A stretch of 64,000 bases of DNA from Aegilops tauschii subsp. strangulata (lineage: Eukaryota; Streptophyta; Magnoliopsida; Poales; Poaceae). Under the pieces are notes generated by a model. It ran no database searches and was not told the DNA's origin. It saw nothing but the letters and a program-made list of their open reading frames with translations. The translations under genes were made by a program, and so were the position numbers. Shown piece by piece: positions 1 to 12,041 of this stretch; position 1 is the first letter of the stretch; each line of letters starts with the position of its first letter. Location of the stretch: contig NC_053040.3 of the NCBI RefSeq assembly GCF_002575655.3, forward strand, positions 357,366,267 through 357,430,266, written 5' to 3'.

Positions 1-958
1 CTGAATTATTTCATCTTTTTGAAAAGACAATGCTAATAAAGCCTAATTAGGAGAAATTATGCCCATCTCCCTGTCTCGTGTCGTTGGACGTGGCCCCTAG
101 TAAAGCTTTGCCAGCCTCGTCTCCCTCTCCCATCGATCGGAAAGAGATGAATAGACAGCTGACGCACGAGCGGTTTGACGCGCACCGGTTCTATATGCTT
201 TGTCGCTGGACGCCTGCGCAGCAGCGGAGGACAGCTGATGGCGAGAGGAATTCCACGGCTGCCGCGGCGCGTTGCGGGTCCTATACCCATCCTAGGGCTC
301 GTGTGCCGCAAGGGGCCGGCCCGCGCGTGCTGCGCCGTGTCCTCCCTTTCAGTCGGCCGGGTGGGACTGCCCCACACACTACGGTCGAACCCATTATTTC
401 GGACGGCTGGTTCTCCTCGTTCCGCCGCCCACCCGCCCACGCCTCAAACGTAGGACGCGTCGCGGAACACCCACGCCGGCCGCAAGCGCGCCCTCCTTTT
501 AACCACAGTCTCTGTAAATGGAGTACACTCCTCTCCTGTGCACAACCTATCTCGTCTTCTCCGCCGGGACGCTGGCCTCCTGCGGCGAGACATCATCTGA
601 CTTGCCGATCATCAACGAGAGGCTCGGATGTATACATCACTTAACAGATCTTGAGACATACGGAGTATCTACTGATGATTTTATATCGTGCGCAATATTA
701 CTGTATTAGTAGCTACAAATGTCAGCAACTCATACCATGTCTGTAAGAGAGCAGTGGTTACTCGTTACAGATCAACAAACTTAATTAGAAGCGCAAAGCG
801 AAGAACGAATTATAACCTAGGCAATACTGGCACCACAAGCAGACCGATCATCAGCTGCCTACATAACTTGGAACGATCAATCTGCGTCGATCGGGCAGGC
901 GCGGCGCAGAGCTACTGAGACAAGGAATTTTGCAGCGCAGTCAGTGAGGCAGGCTCCA
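1..958. other. Flank downstream of the bHLH gene, no gene recognised
   Basis: This stretch holds the 3' side of the minus-strand bHLH gene and whatever lies beyond it. The part from about 80 to 600 is GC-rich and open in more than one frame on both strands, but none of the translations resembles a family I know and neither strand shows a convincing start context. The part from about 600 to 958 is AT-richer and probably contains the bHLH 3' UTR. No clear poly(A) signal could be fixed. Confidence 0.4.
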
Positions 959-3512
959 TCACCGGTAGAGGCAGCCCCTGTACGCCGGCGTCCAGTAGTC
1001 CATGGCGTTGCCGTCCCGGTACACCTCGGGGGTCCACGAGACAGGGACCAAGCAAAGCCCTCTCTCCCTCAGGTCATGCTCCCCCTCCCCCTTGCTCGCC
1101 TCCGCACGATCCCCCCATGGAAGAAGGTTGTTGCAGTTACCCTGAAACCCACCGACGACGACGATTAATTACGTGCTCGTAGCTCGGATTTTATTTTGCA
1201 AAAAGAATGGATTTTGCAGCATCATCAGTTTGTCTGTACCTTGTTCCTGCTCGCGTTCGTGTACGGCTCGCTCAGCAGCTGCGCAAACAAAGCAGGAGAG
1301 GCGGGCTAATCAGCATAGCTCGGACTTAGAAAGCTCCACTACTCTCTCTGTGATGGGATGGCGACATGTGTGTGTGTGTGTGCGCGTGCACTGTCCTTAT
1401 CTCATGTTTCTGGTGGAGTGTGAGACAGGACAAGTTGAGACATTCTTTATGTGGTCTCTCGGGTATATTTATGCATGACTAGGAAGTGCACTGATAAAGG
1501 GACGCGCAACAAGTCAATATCATATGTGAAGTGGAACCAGCTAAACAGTCATTGCAACGATTCATTGCATCTCGGAAGATACCACGGATCGTGTTTCGTG
1601 TGTGCGCGTATACGTTTCTCGTCTGGACTACACTTTCTTTTTACTAGGAATGTCGGGGTGGGGGTGCAGGAATCTTATGCTTTCCCGGAAGCTTTTGTGG
1701 CTCTAGCTAGGTCAAATTATACACGCAGAGCATATGCATGCATGAATTGAGGGATTTTTTAAAGAATGGCATGGTGAGAATTTGATTGCAATATGGTTTT
1801 AGTATCTATACCTGTACTTGCTCGTGCAGAAACTTGATATACTTGATCGTTTCAAACAGCACCGATGCTGTGTCTGTCTGCTCATATGTGAAGTTGGAAA
1901 GGAAGAGTTAGACTAGAACGTTACCCTCCCTCCTATCCATAATAATTGTCGTTGAAATGAATGTATCTAGACGTATTTCAGTGCTAGATACATCCATTAG
2001 CGACAACTAATATGGATCGAAGGGAATAGCAGTTTCAGAATTGGTGACATCTGAAATAAAAACTTTGTTTATGTGTGTACCTACCTTCCCAAACGGCGAA
2101 ACGATTTGCTGCAGTGCTGTGATCTTCTCCCCCAGCTTCACTTTAGGAACTGGCTGCTGCATTCGGTAGCCCAATGAGCACCTCAGAGATGCTAACTGAA
2201 TGGTCTGCTATCAAACATTTAACTTGTTTTTGCTGTTACCTTAGGAGGTGATGCTGTGGATGCCTCCTGCTTGGACTTCTTGACAGTGCTTTCCCGCCTT
2301 TCCTCGGATGTTCGCTTCTTACGATCAGTCGCCGCCGGCGGTCCACTGCCGCTGCTACTACTCCTAGCCTGAGCCCACAATACACATCCAAGTACCAAAT
2401 TACGTATAGTTCATGAACAGCTGTCACAGATTAGTGTACTACTAGCTAATTGTACCATTGGCAAGTCACTGTATCAAATGCTATGGATGTGCAAGCATAC
2501 TTACGGGCACGATCTCTTGCTCTTGTCTGCTTCTGTCTGGCCTGTCGGCGGATCTCATGTACGGTGGCACCAACGTCGACTCCTTGGGTGTTTTGTAGCC
2601 GCCGAGAGAGCCAAAATCCGGCAGACTCCTCAAGCTAAAAGGGCTCGCAGCCTCCATTGCTCGGCTGTCCTGGCAAATCTTGTCAAGTGCTCCCAAGCCT
2701 GAATAATCCAGGCTAGCGTGCATGGCGGCACTAGTGCGAGTACTTATGTGCTGCAGAAAGGAGGCCATGGGGTTCCCATGTTCTTGCTGGTGGTGGTTGA
2801 TGCCTTCCTTCCTCTGATGGTGGTGGTCGTCGGCGTAGGATGGCATGCCGCTCATCATGTTCATCCCCTGGGCCTCCAGCGGAGCATTAGAACCGCTCCC
2901 CATGAACAACGGCGAGGCGGCAACCTCGTACTTGATCGGGGAAACGTCGGAGCCTGCCTCGAACCGCGCCGCCAGGGCGGCTGGTGCGGCAGCATAACGG
3001 CCGGCCGGGACGTTCTCGAACATCTCCTGTGTCACGTTCTTCGATGCGAGCAGGTCCAGGAAGTTCTCCCTGTAGCCGGTGTTGTCGTTGCTTCTGAAAC
3101 AGAAAACATATTTGACTTGCGACGCCCATGGATCCACAATCCACATCAAGCACACCGGGAGTTGCTAGGACTTAGGGCCTGCATGCATATAATTAAGTAC
3201 TCACAGTTCGTCGTGGCTCCAGGCCTGGCCGTGGACGTGCTCGCCGACCGGCAGCCTCATGTCGGCCGCGCCTGCCACCGAGTCGGCAGCGAAGGTCGAG
3301 CCGTCGAGGAGAGCCGCCGTGGACGGCCCGGTGTAGGGGCTCCAGGAGGGGGAAGGCTGCAAGGCCGCATGTGCCTGGTGATACTCCCACATGGTGGCGG
3401 CCGGCGAGGCTGCGGAGGAGGTGCTGGCTGCCAGGTCCGGAAGGTCGGTTGCGTCCTGCTGCTGGCGGGGCATGAAATACTGGAGGTGCACCTCGCCTGC
3501 GTGCAGATGCAT
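959..3512 (-). CDS. bHLH transcription factor (bHLH68/110/112/123-like), 7 exons
   Basis: Complete gene, 460 codons after splicing. Exons on the minus strand: 3512-3205, 3093-2505, 2368-2240, 2153-2085, 1877-1812, 1278-1240, 1141-959. All introns are GT-AG and the phases join without a stop. Residues 1-299 (exons 1-2) are low-complexity with a His/Gln run. Exon 3 gives a Lys/Arg-rich basic stretch (DRKKRTSEERR). Exon 4 encodes KVKLGEKITALQQIVSPFGK, exon 5 TDTASVLFETIKYIKFLHEQ and exon 6 LLSEPYTNASRNK: helix 1, loop, helix 2 and the conserved tail of this plant subfamily. Exon 7 carries the family's C-terminal block (RGLCLVPVSWTPEV). The basic region is atypical, so DNA binding may not be a standard E-box. 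Start: the first in-frame ATG at 3512; a second Met lies at codon 14, and an out-of-frame ATG sits just upstream. It should be a nuclear transcription regulator; its target process cannot be read from sequence. Which named orthologue it matches is unsettled. Confidence 0.9.
1366..1382. repeat. (GT)n microsatellite in bHLH intron
   Basis: An uninterrupted TG/GT run continuing into GCGCGTGC, inside the intron between exons 5 and 6 of the bHLH gene. Confidence 0.85.
1924..2026. mobile_element. Stowaway-type MITE in bHLH intron 4
   Basis: About 103 bp with terminal inverted repeats: the left end reads CCCTCCCTCCTATCCAT and the right end GGATCGAAGGGAA. It is bounded by TA dinucleotides at 1922-1923 and 2027-2028, the expected Stowaway target duplication. 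The arms continue inward (AATTGTCG against CGACAACTAA). It lies wholly within the intron between exons 4 and 5 and leaves both splice sites intact. Confidence 0.8.
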
Positions 3513-3576
3513 AGCATGCGTGGATCGAACAAGGCGCAGTGGACTAAGTGGAGTGGACCAAAGTTGCTGTGGGGGC

Positions 3577-3585
3577 CTATTTGTA
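3577..3585 (-). promoter_or_regulatory. TATA-like element of the bHLH gene
   Basis: On the minus strand the sequence reads TACAAATAG, about 65-73 bp before the start codon at 3512. The position suits a TATA box with a short leader, but it is a weak match. Confidence 0.4.
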
Positions 3586-4270
3586 GCCGCAGGCGCCTGG
3601 AAGTTTTTCCGGCGAGGTTTTTGAGGAGGATATGCTCACGTTGCCATGACGAAAGCATGCGGGAAGACATCATTGAGAATTTTGTCTCTTTTCTTTTTCT
3701 TAAATATTACTGTATGCATGCGCGCGGATCGGAGTAGCCATGCTTTAAAAGTTTCAGTAAGAAGACTGTCGTCAGACAGACAGCTAGTAGTAGTATGATT
3801 CGGCGCCTTTTAAGAACTGTTCATGCAAATCTTGGTGAAGCAAGGGCTAGCTACGTGTAGCTATGCGTTAGATAATCCTACGGAACTTTGAAGTTTCTTG
3901 CAGTTTAGCTTCTTCAAAAAGGTAAAGTACCTACCAGTATCAAGTGCTGCATTTCATTCATTTAAAAACTCGCTAGAGCCTAGAGGTTTCTCACTTTATC
4001 GTCTCACCAACCCATTTAAGTGCTCGACGGCTATCAAATTCGTTTATTTATGGAAAAGATGCTTTTTAGGTAAACCGTAGGTAAATTATCCATTGCAAAA
4101 TTTATCTATCCATTATATATTTATATACTAAAAGCATTATATAGAAGAAATAGAGATGTGCTACAAATTGACCTCCGCTCCCACCCGTCCACACTCACCC
4201 AAAAGGAAAACAACCCATTTTTGTTTGAGAGAATTTTGACACGTTATTGATTAATGAACATCAGTACAAA
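3586..4270. other. bHLH upstream region, nothing further recognised
   Basis: AT-rich upstream DNA with no convincing ORF or repeat boundary. It ends where a poly-T run at about 4271-4282 marks the 3' tail of the minus-strand LINE-B. Confidence 0.4.
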
Positions 4271-4639
4271 GTTTTTTTTGAATAAACCAAGGCACCAAGG
4301 TGCCAAATATTCCATTCAGCTCAAAGGGTAGTATAAGTCAGATACAAAGTTCTGCAAAAAAAGAGAAGAAGAAGAGATACAGCAGAAACTCTGAGAGGGA
4401 GTTGAAGGAAGGATCCTAAAGATGCAAAGTGAGAAGTTCAATGCCCTGAGCATCATGATCAGATTACAAAACTAGCAAAAATATAAGACTATTCTTGCAT
4501 GTTCTCGAGAATAACTCCTTGAAGAAGAAATATCGTTCATCTAGATCTGCAACTGGATTTTGCTTGCATTAGAAACAGTACACCGTATGCAACTGGATAC
4601 CTTCAGGTTGAAAACCTGAAAAAGTATTTGCCACTGGAC

Positions 4640-5089
4640 ATGGAGAAGATGAATGAGAATGAGCAGAACAAGTCAAAAAGAGTCCTCCAATAGATTGGAA
4701 AACCTGCTGGGCAAGGTTATGAGCAATTCCATTAAAGTCCCTGGAAATGTGAAACACCTGAGGATTTCGATTAGAGGTACACTTAACAAAGGTCGCCAAT
4801 TCTTTTCTAATATTCCAATGCGAAGTAGAATGAGAAATGTTCCGAGAGACAACATCAGAGGCAAGCGAAAGACAGTCTATCAAAAAACGTGAAACAATGA
4901 ATATTAAGGAGAGCCGCCAACTGAGCTGCACAGGCAAAAGCTATAGCTACTGCTTGAAGAGGAGTAGAAGTAGGAGGTGCCGAAGCTTGAACCTGAATAT
5001 TGATCTCACCTTGGTTTGAAGGAATACAAAAATAGACACCGACGCCTGTCCCCACTTGTCCATGTGTAAGACATGGGATTTTTGATGAC
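4640..5089 (-). pseudogene. LINE-B RNase H (RVT_3-like) domain, broken
   Basis: Minus-strand translations give a stretch around GVGVYFCIPSNQGEINIQV (about 5060-5000), an alanine-rich helix (LQAVAIAFACAAQLAALL), then in another frame DCLSLASDVVSRNISHSTS and FHISRDFNGIAHNLAQQV. This is the order of the plant RVT_3 RNase H-like domain, including the late N-x2-AH-x-LA motif. At least one frameshift separates the halves, near 4890. The domain removes RNA from the RNA-DNA hybrid during target-primed reverse transcription in related LINEs. This copy is dead. Confidence 0.7.
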
Positions 5090-5102
5090 AGAAACGCTGC
5101 AT
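5090..5102. repeat. Target-site duplication of LINE-C, left copy
   Basis: AGAAACGCTGCAT here and AGAAACCCTGCAT at 22292-22304 differ at one base and flank LINE-C immediately outside its 5' end and its A-run. The left copy keeps the Ala codon expected in the interrupted LINE-B RNase H frame, so it is probably the ancestral form. Confidence 0.75.
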
Positions 5103-5356
5103 GATGGCTCTCTCCTCTCCTCTCCCTCCCCTGGCGGCGCATCCCTCCCCCTCCTCTCCTCTGGCGGCGGCCTCGCCCCGTGCGGCCTCCCCCCCTCTTC
5201 CCCGCCGTCTCCTCCTCGCTCCCCCCTGGCGGCCCTCTCCTCCCCCTCCTTCACCCCGGTCCCCTCACCTCGCTCCGTCCTTCCCGCTCCTTCTCGGGCC
5301 AACAGGTTCTGGGCTGTCGATTCGGAGGATTCGGGGTCGGATTCCGATGCTCTTCC
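5103..5356 (+). pseudogene. LINE-C ORF1 N-terminal region, first piece
   Basis: A proline/serine-rich open stretch ending in NRFWAVDSEDSGSDSDALP. An 'NRF…D…DS' segment of this kind is common near the N-terminus of plant LINE ORF1 proteins. The frame is cut by the Angela insertion and resumes in the same frame at 13905. The natural start codon is not certain: an ATG at 5104 is in another frame. Confidence 0.5.
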
Positions 5357-7046
5357 TGTTGGAAATATGCCCTAGAGGCAATAATAAATTGGTTATTATT
5401 ATATTTCCTTATTCATGATAATCGTTTATTATCCATGCTAGAATTGTATTGATAGGAAACTCAGATACATGTGTGGATACATAGACAACACCATGTCCCT
5501 AGTAAGCCTCTAGTTGACTAGCTCGTTGATTAATAGATGGTTACGGTTTCCTGACCATGGACATTGGATGTCGTTGATAACGGGATCACATCATTAGGAG
5601 AATGATGTGATGGACAAGACCCAATCCTAAGCATAGCATAAAAGATCGTGTAGTTTCGTTTGCTAGAGCTTTCCCAATGTCAAGTATCTTTTCCTTAGAC
5701 CATGAGATCGTGCAACTCCCGGATACCGTAGGAGTGCTTTGGGTGTGCCAAACGTCACAACGTAACTGGGTGACTATAAAGGTGCACTACGGGTATCTCC
5801 GAAAGTGTCTGTTGGGTTGGCACGGATCGAGACTGGGATTTGTCACTCCGTGTGACGGAGAGGTATCTCTGGGCCCACTCGGTAATGCATCATCATAATG
5901 AGCTCAATGTGACTAAGGCGTTAGTCACGGGATCATGCATTGCGGTACGAGTAAAGAGACTTGCCGGTAACGAGATTGAACAAGGTATTGGGATACCGAC
6001 GATCGAATCTCGGGCAAGTAACACACCGTTTGACAAAGGGAATTGCATACGGGATTGATTGAATCCTCGACACCGTGGTTCATCCGATGAGATCATCGTG
6101 GAACATGTGGGAGCCAACATGGGTATCCAGATCCCGCTGTTGGTTATTGACCGGAGAGGCGTCTCGGTCATGTCTGCATGTCTCCCGAACCCGTAGGGTC
6201 TACACACTTAAGGTTCGGTGACGCTAGGGTTGTAGAGATATATGTATGCGGAAACCCGAAAGTTGTTCGGAGTCCCGGATGAGATCCCGGACATCAAGAG
6301 AGGTTCCGAAATGGTCCGGAGGTGAAGAATTATATATAGGAAGTCAAGTTTCGGCCACCGGGAAAGTTTCGGGGGTTACCGGTATTGTACCGGGACCACC
6401 GGAAGGGTCCCGGGGGTCCACCGGGTAGGGCCACCTATCCCGGAGGGCCCCATGGGCTGAAAGTGGAAGGGAACCAGCCCCTAGTGGGCTGGGCGCCCCC
6501 CCTTGGGCCTCCCCCCATGCGCCTAGGGTTGGGAACCCTAGGGTGGGGGGACTTCCCCCTTGCCTTGGGGGGCAAGGCACCCCTTTCCACCCCTTGGCCG
6601 CCGCCCCCCAACCCTAGATGGGTTTTGGCCGGCCCCCCCTCCCAAGGGGGCCTATATAAAGGGGGGGGAGGGAGGGCAGCAATCTACAGCCTTGGGCGCC
6701 TCCCTCCTCCCCTGCAACACCTCTCTCTCTCTCGCAGAAGCTTGGCGAAGCCCTGCCGGAGACCCGCTACATCCACCACCACGCCGTCGTGCTGCTGGAT
6801 CAAGAAGGAGGAGACGACGCTGCACCGTACGTGTGTTGAACGCGGAGGTGCCGTCCGTTCGGCACTCGGTCATCGGTGATTTGGATCACGGCGAGTACGA
6901 CTCCGTCATCCACGTTCATTGGAACGCTTCCGCTCGCGATCTACAAGGGTATGTAGATGCACTCCTTTCCCCTCGTTGCTAGTAGACTCCATAGATGCAT
7001 CTTGGTGAGCGTAGGACAATTTTAAATTATGCTACGATTCCCAACA
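5357..7046 (+). repeat. 5' LTR of the Angela-type element
   Basis: 1,690 bp, TG...CA ends. It contains a TATA box at 6654. It is 32 bp shorter than the 3' LTR because of a deletion at about 6801. The open frames seen inside it are not genes; the same ones recur in the 3' LTR. Confidence 0.93.
6654..6660 (+). promoter_or_regulatory. LTR TATA box
   Basis: CCTATATAAAGG in a GC-rich setting, repeated at 13474-13480 in the 3' LTR. The position fits the U3/R promoter of the element. Confidence 0.7.
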
Positions 7047-7047
7047 G

Positions 7048-7064
7048 TGGCATCATGAGCCAGG
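7048..7064 (+). promoter_or_regulatory. Primer-binding site (initiator Met tRNA type)
   Basis: TGGCATCATGAGCCAGG begins one base after the 5' LTR. It matches the Copia-type site complementary to the 3' end of initiator methionine tRNA, with small changes from TGGTATCAGAGC. Confidence 0.7.
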
Positions 7065-8018
7065 TCTATGCGTAGTTACTATGCACGAGTAGAACACAAA
7101 GCAGTTGTGGGCGTTGAGTTTGCCAATTCTTCTTGCCGCTACTAGTCGTTTCTTGTTTCGGCGGCATTGTAGGATGAAGCGGCCCGGACCGACCTTACAC
7201 GTACGCTTACGTGAGACAGGTTCCACCGACTGACATGCACTAGATGCATAAGGTGGCTAGCGGGTGTCTGTCTCTCCTACTTTAGTCGGAACGGATTCGA
7301 TGAAAAGGGTCCTTATGAAGGGTAAATAGAAATTGGCAAATCACGTTGTGGTCATACGTAGGTAAGAATACGCTCTTGCTAGAAACCTACAAACCACGTA
7401 AAAACTTGCAACAACAATTAGAGGACGTCTAACTTGTTTTTGCAGCAAGTGCTATGTGATGTGATATGGCCAGAAGATGTGATGAATGATATATGTGATG
7501 TATGAGATTGATCATATTCTTGTAATAGGAATCACGACTTGCATGTCGATGAGTATGACAACCGGCAGGAGCCATAGGAGTTGTCTTTATTATTTTGCAT
7601 GACCTGCGTGTCATTGAATAACGCCATGTAAATTACTTTACTTTGTTGCTAAACGCGTTAGCCATAGAAGTAGAAGTAATCGTTGGCGAGACGACTTCAT
7701 GAAGACACAATGATGGAGATCATGATGATGGAGATCATGGTGTCATGCCGGTGACGAAGATGATCATGGTGCCCCGAAGATGGAGATCAAAGGAGCATGA
7801 TGATATTGGCCATATCATGTCACTATTGGTTGCATGTGATGTTTATCATGTTTTTGCATCTTATTTGCTTAGAACGACGGTAGTAAGTAAGATGATCCCT
7901 TATAATAATTTCAAGAAAGTGTTCACCCTAACTGTGCACCGCTGCGAAGGTTCGTTGTTTCGAAGCACCACGTGATGATCGGGTGTGATAGATTCTAACG
8001 TTCAAATACAACGGGTGT

Positions 8019-8116
8019 TGACGAGCCTAGCATGTACAGACATGGCCTCGGAACACACGCAATACACTTAGGTTGACTTGACGAGCCTAGCATGTACAGA
8101 CATGGCCTCGGAACAC
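8019..8116 (+). repeat. Local duplication inside the Angela-type element
   Basis: A 38-bp segment containing ACGAGCCTAGCATGTACAGA occurs at 8019-8056 and again at 8079-8116, offset by 60 bp. Confidence 0.85.
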
Positions 8117-10688
8117 GGAGGACCGAAAGGTCGAGCATGAGTCGTATAGAAGATATGATCAACATGGAGATGTTCACCGATCTTGACTAGTCCGTCTCAC
8201 GTGATGATCGGACACGGCCTAGTTAAACTCGGATCATGTTTCACTTAGATGACTAGAGGGATGTCTATCTGAGTGGGAGTTCATAATCAGATGAACTTAA
8301 TTATCATGAACATAGTCAAAAGGTATTTGCAAATTATGTCATAGCTTGCGTTTTAGTTCTACTGGTTAAGATATGTTCCTAGAGAAAATTTAGTTGAAAG
8401 TTGGTAGTAGCAATTATGCGGACTGGGTCCGTAAACTGAGGATTGTCCTCATTGCTGCACAGAAGGCTTATGTCCTTAATGCACCTCTCGGTGTGCTGAA
8501 CCTCAGCGTCGTCTGTAGATGTTACGAAACATCTGACATACACGTTTTGATGACTACGTGATAGTTCAGTGCGGTTTAGAACTGTGGCACCCAAGACGTT
8601 TTTGAAACGTCGCAGAACATGTGAGATGTTCCGAAGACTGAAATTGGGATTTCAGACTAGTGCCCACGTCAAGAGGTATGAGACCTCTGACAAGTTTCTT
8701 AAGCCTGCAAACTAAGGGAGAAAAGTTCAATCGTTGAGCATGTGCTCAGATTGTCTGAGTGCCACAATCGCTTGAATCGAGTGGGAGCTAATCTCCCAGA
8801 TGAGATAGTGATAGTTCTCCATAGTCACTGCCACCAAGCTAGTAGAGCTTCGTGATGAACTATAACATATCAAGGATAGTTATGATGATCCTTGAGCTAT
8901 TCGCGATGTTTGACACCGCGAAAGTAGAAATCAAGAAGGAGCATCAATTGTTGATGGTTAGTAAAACCACTAGTTTAAGAAGGGCAAGGGCAAAAGGGAT
9001 ACTTCATGAAACAGCAAGTCGTTTGCTGCTCTAGTGAATAATCCCAAGGTTGAACCCAAACCCAAGACTAAGTGCTTCTGTAATGAGAGGAACGGTCACT
9101 GAAGCAGTACTACCCTAGATACTTGGTAGATGAGTAGGCAGGCAAGGTCGACAGAAGTATATTGGATATACGTTACATGAATGTGTACTTTACTAGTACT
9201 CCTAGCAGCACCAGGGTATTAGATACCGGTTCGGTTGCTAAGTGTTAGTAACTCGAAATAAAAGCTGCGGAATAAACGGAGACTAGCTAAAGGTGAGATG
9301 ACGATATGTGTTGGAGGTGTTTCCAAGGTTGATGTGATCAAGCATCGCATGCTCCCTCTACCATCAAGATTTGGTGTTTGCGTTAAGCATGATTGGATTA
9401 TGTTTATCGCAACACGGTTGTTCATTTAAGGAGAATAATGGTTACTCTATTTATTTGAATAATACCTTCAATGGTCTTGCACCTGAAATGAATCTCGATC
9501 GCCGTGATACACATGTTCGTGCCAAAAGATATAAGATAGTAATGATAGTACCACATACTTGTGGCACTGCCACTTGAGTCATATTGGTATAAAACACATG
9601 AAGAAGCTCCATATAGATGGATCTTTGGACTCACTCGTTTTGAAAAGATTGAGACATGCGAACCATGTCTATTGGTATATATGCATGAAGAAACTCCATG
9701 CAGATGGATCGTTTGGACTCACTTGATTATGAATCACTTGAGACATGCAAATCATACCACATGGGCAAGATGACTGAAAGTCCTCGTTTTCAGTAAGATG
9801 GAACAAGAGAGCAACTTATTGGAAGTAATACATTTTGATGTACGCAGTCCAATGAGTGCTGAGGCATGCAGTGGACATCGTTATGTTCTTACTTCACAGA
9901 TGATTTGAGTAGATGCTGAGTGTATTTACTTGATGAAACACTAGTCTGAATTGTTGAAAGGTTCAAGTAATTTCAGAGTGAAGTTGAAGATCGTCGTGAC
10001 AAGAAGATAAAATGTCTGTGATATGATCATAGAGATGAGTATCTGAGATACGAGTTTGGCGCACAATTGAGACATTGTGGAAAGTGTTTCACAATTAATA
10101 CCGCCTGGAACACCATAGTGTGATGGTGTGTCCGAACATCATAACTGCACCCTATTGGATATGGTGCATACCATGATGTTTCTTATCAAATTACCACTAT
10201 CGTTTATGGGTTAGGCATTAGAGACAACCGCATTCACTTTAAAAGGGGCACCACGCAAATCCGTTGAGAAGACACCGTTTATAGAAACCTAAGTTGTCGT
10301 TTCTTAAAAGTTTGGGGCTGCGATGCTTATGTGAAAAAGTTTCAGGCTGATAAGCTCGAACCCAAAGCGGATAAATGCGTCTTCATAGAATACCCAAAAA
10401 CAGTTGGGTATACCTCCTATTTCAGATCTGGAAGCAAAAGTAATTGCTTCTAGAAACGAGTCCATTCTCGAGGAAACGTTTCTCTCGAAAGAATTGAGTG
10501 GGAGGATGGTGGAGACTTGATAAGGTTATTGAACCGTCGCTTCAACTAGTGTGTAGCAGGGCACAGGAAGTTGTTCCTGTGGCACCTACACCAATTGAAG
10601 TGGAAGCTTATGATAGTGATCATGAAACTTCGGATCAAGTCACTACCAAACCTCGTAGGACGACGAGGATGCGCACTACTTCAGAGTA

Positions 10689-10976
10689 ATGTGTGATCCT
10701 GTCTTGGAAGTCATGTTGCTAGACAACAATGAACCTACGAGCTATGGAGAAGCGATGGTGGGCCCATATTCCGACGAATTTCTCGAGGCCATGAAATCCG
10801 AGATAGAATCCATGTATCAGAACAAAGCATGGACTTTGGTGAACTTGCCCGATGATCGGCAAGCCATTGAGATAAATGGATCTTTAAGAAGAAGACGGAC
10901 ATGGACCGTAATGTTACCATCTATGAAGCTCGACTTGTGGCAAAGAGTATTTTCACAAGTTCAAGGAGTTGACTAG
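10689..10976 (+). pseudogene. Copia reverse transcriptase, N-terminal fragment
   Basis: The best-preserved piece of the Angela-type pol. It shows the lead-in EPTSYGEAM, then FLEAMKSEIESMYQNKAWTL, which is the start of the RVT_2 domain, and after frame drift a tail like VQGVD. The catalytic YVDD region is not recognisable downstream. Confidence 0.75.
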
Positions 10977-12041
10977 GATGAGTTTTTCTCATCCGTAGCG
11001 ATGCTTAGGTCCGTCGGAATCATGTTAGCATTAGCTACATTTATGAAATCTGGCAGATGGATGTCAAAACAAGTTTCCTTACCAGTTTTCGTAAGGAAAG
11101 GTTGTATGTGATACAATCAGAAAGGTTTTGTCGATCCTAAGGATGCTAAAAGGTATGCTAGCTCCCGCGATCCTTCCATGGATTAGAGCAAGCATCTCGG
11201 AGTCAGAATATACGCTGTGATGGAGTGATCAAAGTTTTTGGGTTTATACAAAGTTTGTTGGAAACTTGTATTTACAATAAAGTGAGTGGGAGCGCTACAA
11301 CATTTCTGATAAGTATATGTGAATGACATATTGTTGATCCGAAATGATGTAAAATTTCTGGAAAGCATAAAGGGTTGTTTGAAAGGAGTTTTTCAAAGGA
11401 AGACCTGGATAAAGCTGCTTACATATTGGGCATCAAGATCCATAGAGATAGATCAAGACGCCTGATGATACTTTCAAAAGACAGCACACCTTGACATGAT
11501 TTTGAAAGAGTTCAAAATAAGATCAGCAAAGAAGGAGTTCTTGGCTGTGTTACAAGGTGTGAGTATTGAGTGAGACTCAAGACCTGACCACAGCAGAAGA
11601 TAGAGAAAGGACGAAGGTCGTCCCCTATGCTTTAGACGTAGGCTCTATAGTATGCTATGCTGTGTACCACACATGTAGTGTGCCTTGCCATGAGTTGGTC
11701 AAGAGGGTACAATGGTGATCCGGGAAAGGATCTCATGACAGCGGTCGAACTTATCCTTAGTACCTAGTGGATTAAGGAATTTTCTCGATTATGGAGGTGG
11801 AAAGGAGTTCGTCGTAAAGGGTTACATCGATGCGAACTTTGACACTAATCCGGATGACTCTGAGTAGTAAACCGGATTCGTATAGTAGAGCAATTATTTG
11901 AAATGGCTCCAAATAGCGCGTGGTAGCATCCACAAGATGACATAGATATTCGTAAAGCACACGGTTCTGAAAGGTTCAGACCCGTTGACTAATAACCTCT
12001 CTCACTAGCATAACATGACCAAACCAGAACACATTGAGTGA

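Larger units (their letters stand above)
4271..5102 (-). mobile_element. LINE-B, 3' part (RNase H end, 3' UTR, poly-A)
   Basis: Read on the minus strand, this is the distal end of a non-LTR retrotransposon: an RNase H-like coding stretch (about 5089-4640), then a non-coding tail ending in an A-run (the T-run at about 4274-4281 on the plus strand). The upstream part of the same element is at 22305 to about 23110. The two halves were separated by LINE-C. The 5' end appears truncated. Confidence 0.75.
7065..11990 (+). pseudogene. Angela-type leader and gag-pol, heavily decayed
   Basis: No long ORF survives. Short islands show the order of a Copia polyprotein: a broken zinc-knuckle remnant near 9070-9105 (KCFCNERNGH, followed by a stop), integrase-core remnants near 9840-9960, and reverse-transcriptase remnants from 10689 onward. 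The element cannot encode its own proteins and could move only with enzymes supplied in trans. Confidence 0.75.

Noticed and set aside
57..644. Overlapping frames of 127 and 188 codons at the window start
   Set aside because: Both strands are open because of GC content. No recognisable protein, start context or splice structure.
2718..3737. 339-codon plus-strand frame
   Set aside because: It is the antisense of bHLH exons 1 and 2 and the intron between them. The minus strand has the spliced, conserved coding sequence.
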